Assembly: GCA_003635185.1 (NCBI GenBank)
Contig: PYJA01000095.1
Location: 18,662 to 71,941, forward strand
Length of the DNA stretch: 53,280 nt
Direction of reading: 5' to 3'
Origin: Candidatus Poribacteria bacterium
GTDB taxonomy: Bacteria > Poribacteria > WGA-4E > WGA-3G
In this document: positions 52,650 to 53,280 of the stretch, in pieces
Layout: every line of letters begins with the position of its first letter
Position numbering within the stretch: the stretch's first letter is position 1
Notes under the pieces: model-generated
Told to the model about the DNA's origin: nothing
Databases searched by the model: none
What the model saw: the letters and a program-made list of their open reading frames with translations, nothing else
Made by a program: the position numbers and the translations under genes

Positions 52650-52802
52650 TCCAATATTGGTATTCAATCAGCATTACAGATAAGGTAGATGTGTTTTAAT
52701 GAACTAAAGTTTGGACAATTTTAAGATTTTTAGAGACAAAAAGCAGAAAAGCAGGTATCCTTTCAGAATAATAATAAAATTTTTTTTTGAAAGGACAATA
52801 AA

Positions 52803-53280
52803 ATGAACCTTCTTCTCTGCTTAGAACAAATAATATCAGATTTTCGCCCTTTATTCAACCAACAAAACTTTATGCTTTTCCAAGCATTTATTTTCGGTCT
52901 TATCGCTAATGGAGGGGGTGGCACCCTCACAAGTCTTTATCAATCCAGTTGTTCACAGACAAGATATTGGTCTTTTCCCAAGTTCTTATCGCGTGGCAAA
53001 TGGGATGCGGATGCGGTCGCTGCCCATCTCATAAAACGCATCCAACAAGAGTTTCCTGTCTGGGTTTATATTTATGATGAAACCAAAGCGATCAAGACGG
53101 GCATAACACAATGGGGATTACACTTTTTTAGAAACTTCAGTTTCTACAGGCGTTCCCGTAATCAATCCAAGTATCAGTTCGGTCATCAGTTCGGAGCACT
53201 CGGACTGTTATGTCAAACAGCCACGGAGTGGACACTTTTCCCCGTCTGGGTGAAACTGATGTGTCCACAAAAAGCACGCG
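52803..53280 (+). CDS. probable transposase, 5' part, runs off the window
   Basis: An open frame from ATG 52803 (AAAGGACAATAAA upstream) with no stop to the end: at least 159 residues. It begins MNLLLCLEQIISDFRPLF and contains RYWSFPKFLSRGKWD, VYIYDETKAIKTG and YQFGHQFGALGLLC. A hydrophobic strand followed by DETK and a later small-residue strand resembles the first acidic region of DDE transposases (IS4/IS701-like). I cannot name the IS family without the C-terminal half. Terminal repeats are not visible in 52650-52802. Confidence 0.6.
   Translation, partial: MNLLLCLEQIISDFRPLFNQQNFMLFQAFIFGLIANGGGGTLTSLYQSSCSQTRYWSFPKFLSRGKWDADAVAAHLIKRIQQEFPVWVYIYDETKAIKTGITQWGLHFFRNFSFYRRSRNQSKYQFGHQFGALGLLCQTATEWTLFPVWVKLMCPQKAR

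Overview
The window is a 53 kb piece of chromosome from a diderm (Gram-negative type) bacterium of moderate to low GC. Diderm signs are an outer-membrane PorV/PorQ-type barrel, a C-terminal secretion domain on a giant exported protein, two lipoproteins, and many Sec signal peptides. The mix of families (PhyH dioxygenase, Uma2, DUF4432, DUF899, FlgD-like sorting tail, many small inverted-repeat elements) reminds me of Candidatus Poribacteria or a relative. That assignment is recall-based inference; the rplK/rplA/nusG/rpoZ proteins here would settle it. Readable promoters are sigma70-like, mostly with 17-nt spacers (TTGACA/TTGACT/TTGAAA with TATAAT, TATACT or TATCAT).

Layout. 1-403: no gene; a 214-bp element with perfect 19-bp inverted ends. 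404-3343 (-): fused FAD/Fe-S 2-hydroxyacid dehydrogenase. 3398-5776 (-): a four-gene accessory operon: DUF433 antitoxin, DUF5615 PIN-like toxin and two GIY-YIG proteins, behind one promoter with two palindromes. 5978-6168: tandem tRNA-Leu. 6259-9504 (-): DUF899, GT4 glycosyltransferase, coiled-coil protein, Ogg. 9807-11774 (+): PpiD/SurA-like foldase with a MITE in its leader. 11771-12838 (-): mqnC. 12982-18029 (+): information-processing block: rpoZ, tRNA-Thr/Tyr/Gly/Thr, rpmG, tRNA-Trp, secE, nusG, rplK, rplA, rplJ, rplL. It lacks tuf and ends in a terminator where rpoBC would be expected. 18131-22370 (+): membrane protein, solitary adenine methylase, zinc-type dehydrogenase, small membrane protein, Uma2. 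22392-28392 (+): heme operon hemE, MBL-TPR, hemH, hemY, pentaheme cytochrome c. 28483-29223 (-): PhyH dioxygenase. 29845-41111 (+): a 3106-residue exported Ig-repeat protein, PorV/PorQ-like barrel and LysM/coiled-coil protein, closed by a strong terminator. 41185-46215 (+): AccA-like remnant, MetE-core protein, DUF4432 protein, exported protein of unknown function. 46654-50824 (+): two duplicated lipoproteins and gamma-glutamyltransferase. 51012-52649 (+): exported metallophosphoesterase. 52803-end (+): 5' part of a probable transposase.

How it fits together. The heme genes are in the hemE-hemH-hemY order of the Bacillus type, with the last gene a c-type multiheme cytochrome that would use the product. 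The giant protein, the PorV/PorQ-like barrel and the LysM protein look like an exported cargo, an outer-membrane partner and a wall anchor. The 3398-5776 operon is the best candidate for an undescribed mobile or defence-type system. Gene duplication and small repeats have shaped the window: at least four families of short inverted-repeat elements, a lipoprotein duplication whose junction captured the start of the ggt gene, 270-bp repeats in the giant gene, 27-bp and 33/39-bp coding repeats, and a duplicated tRNA.
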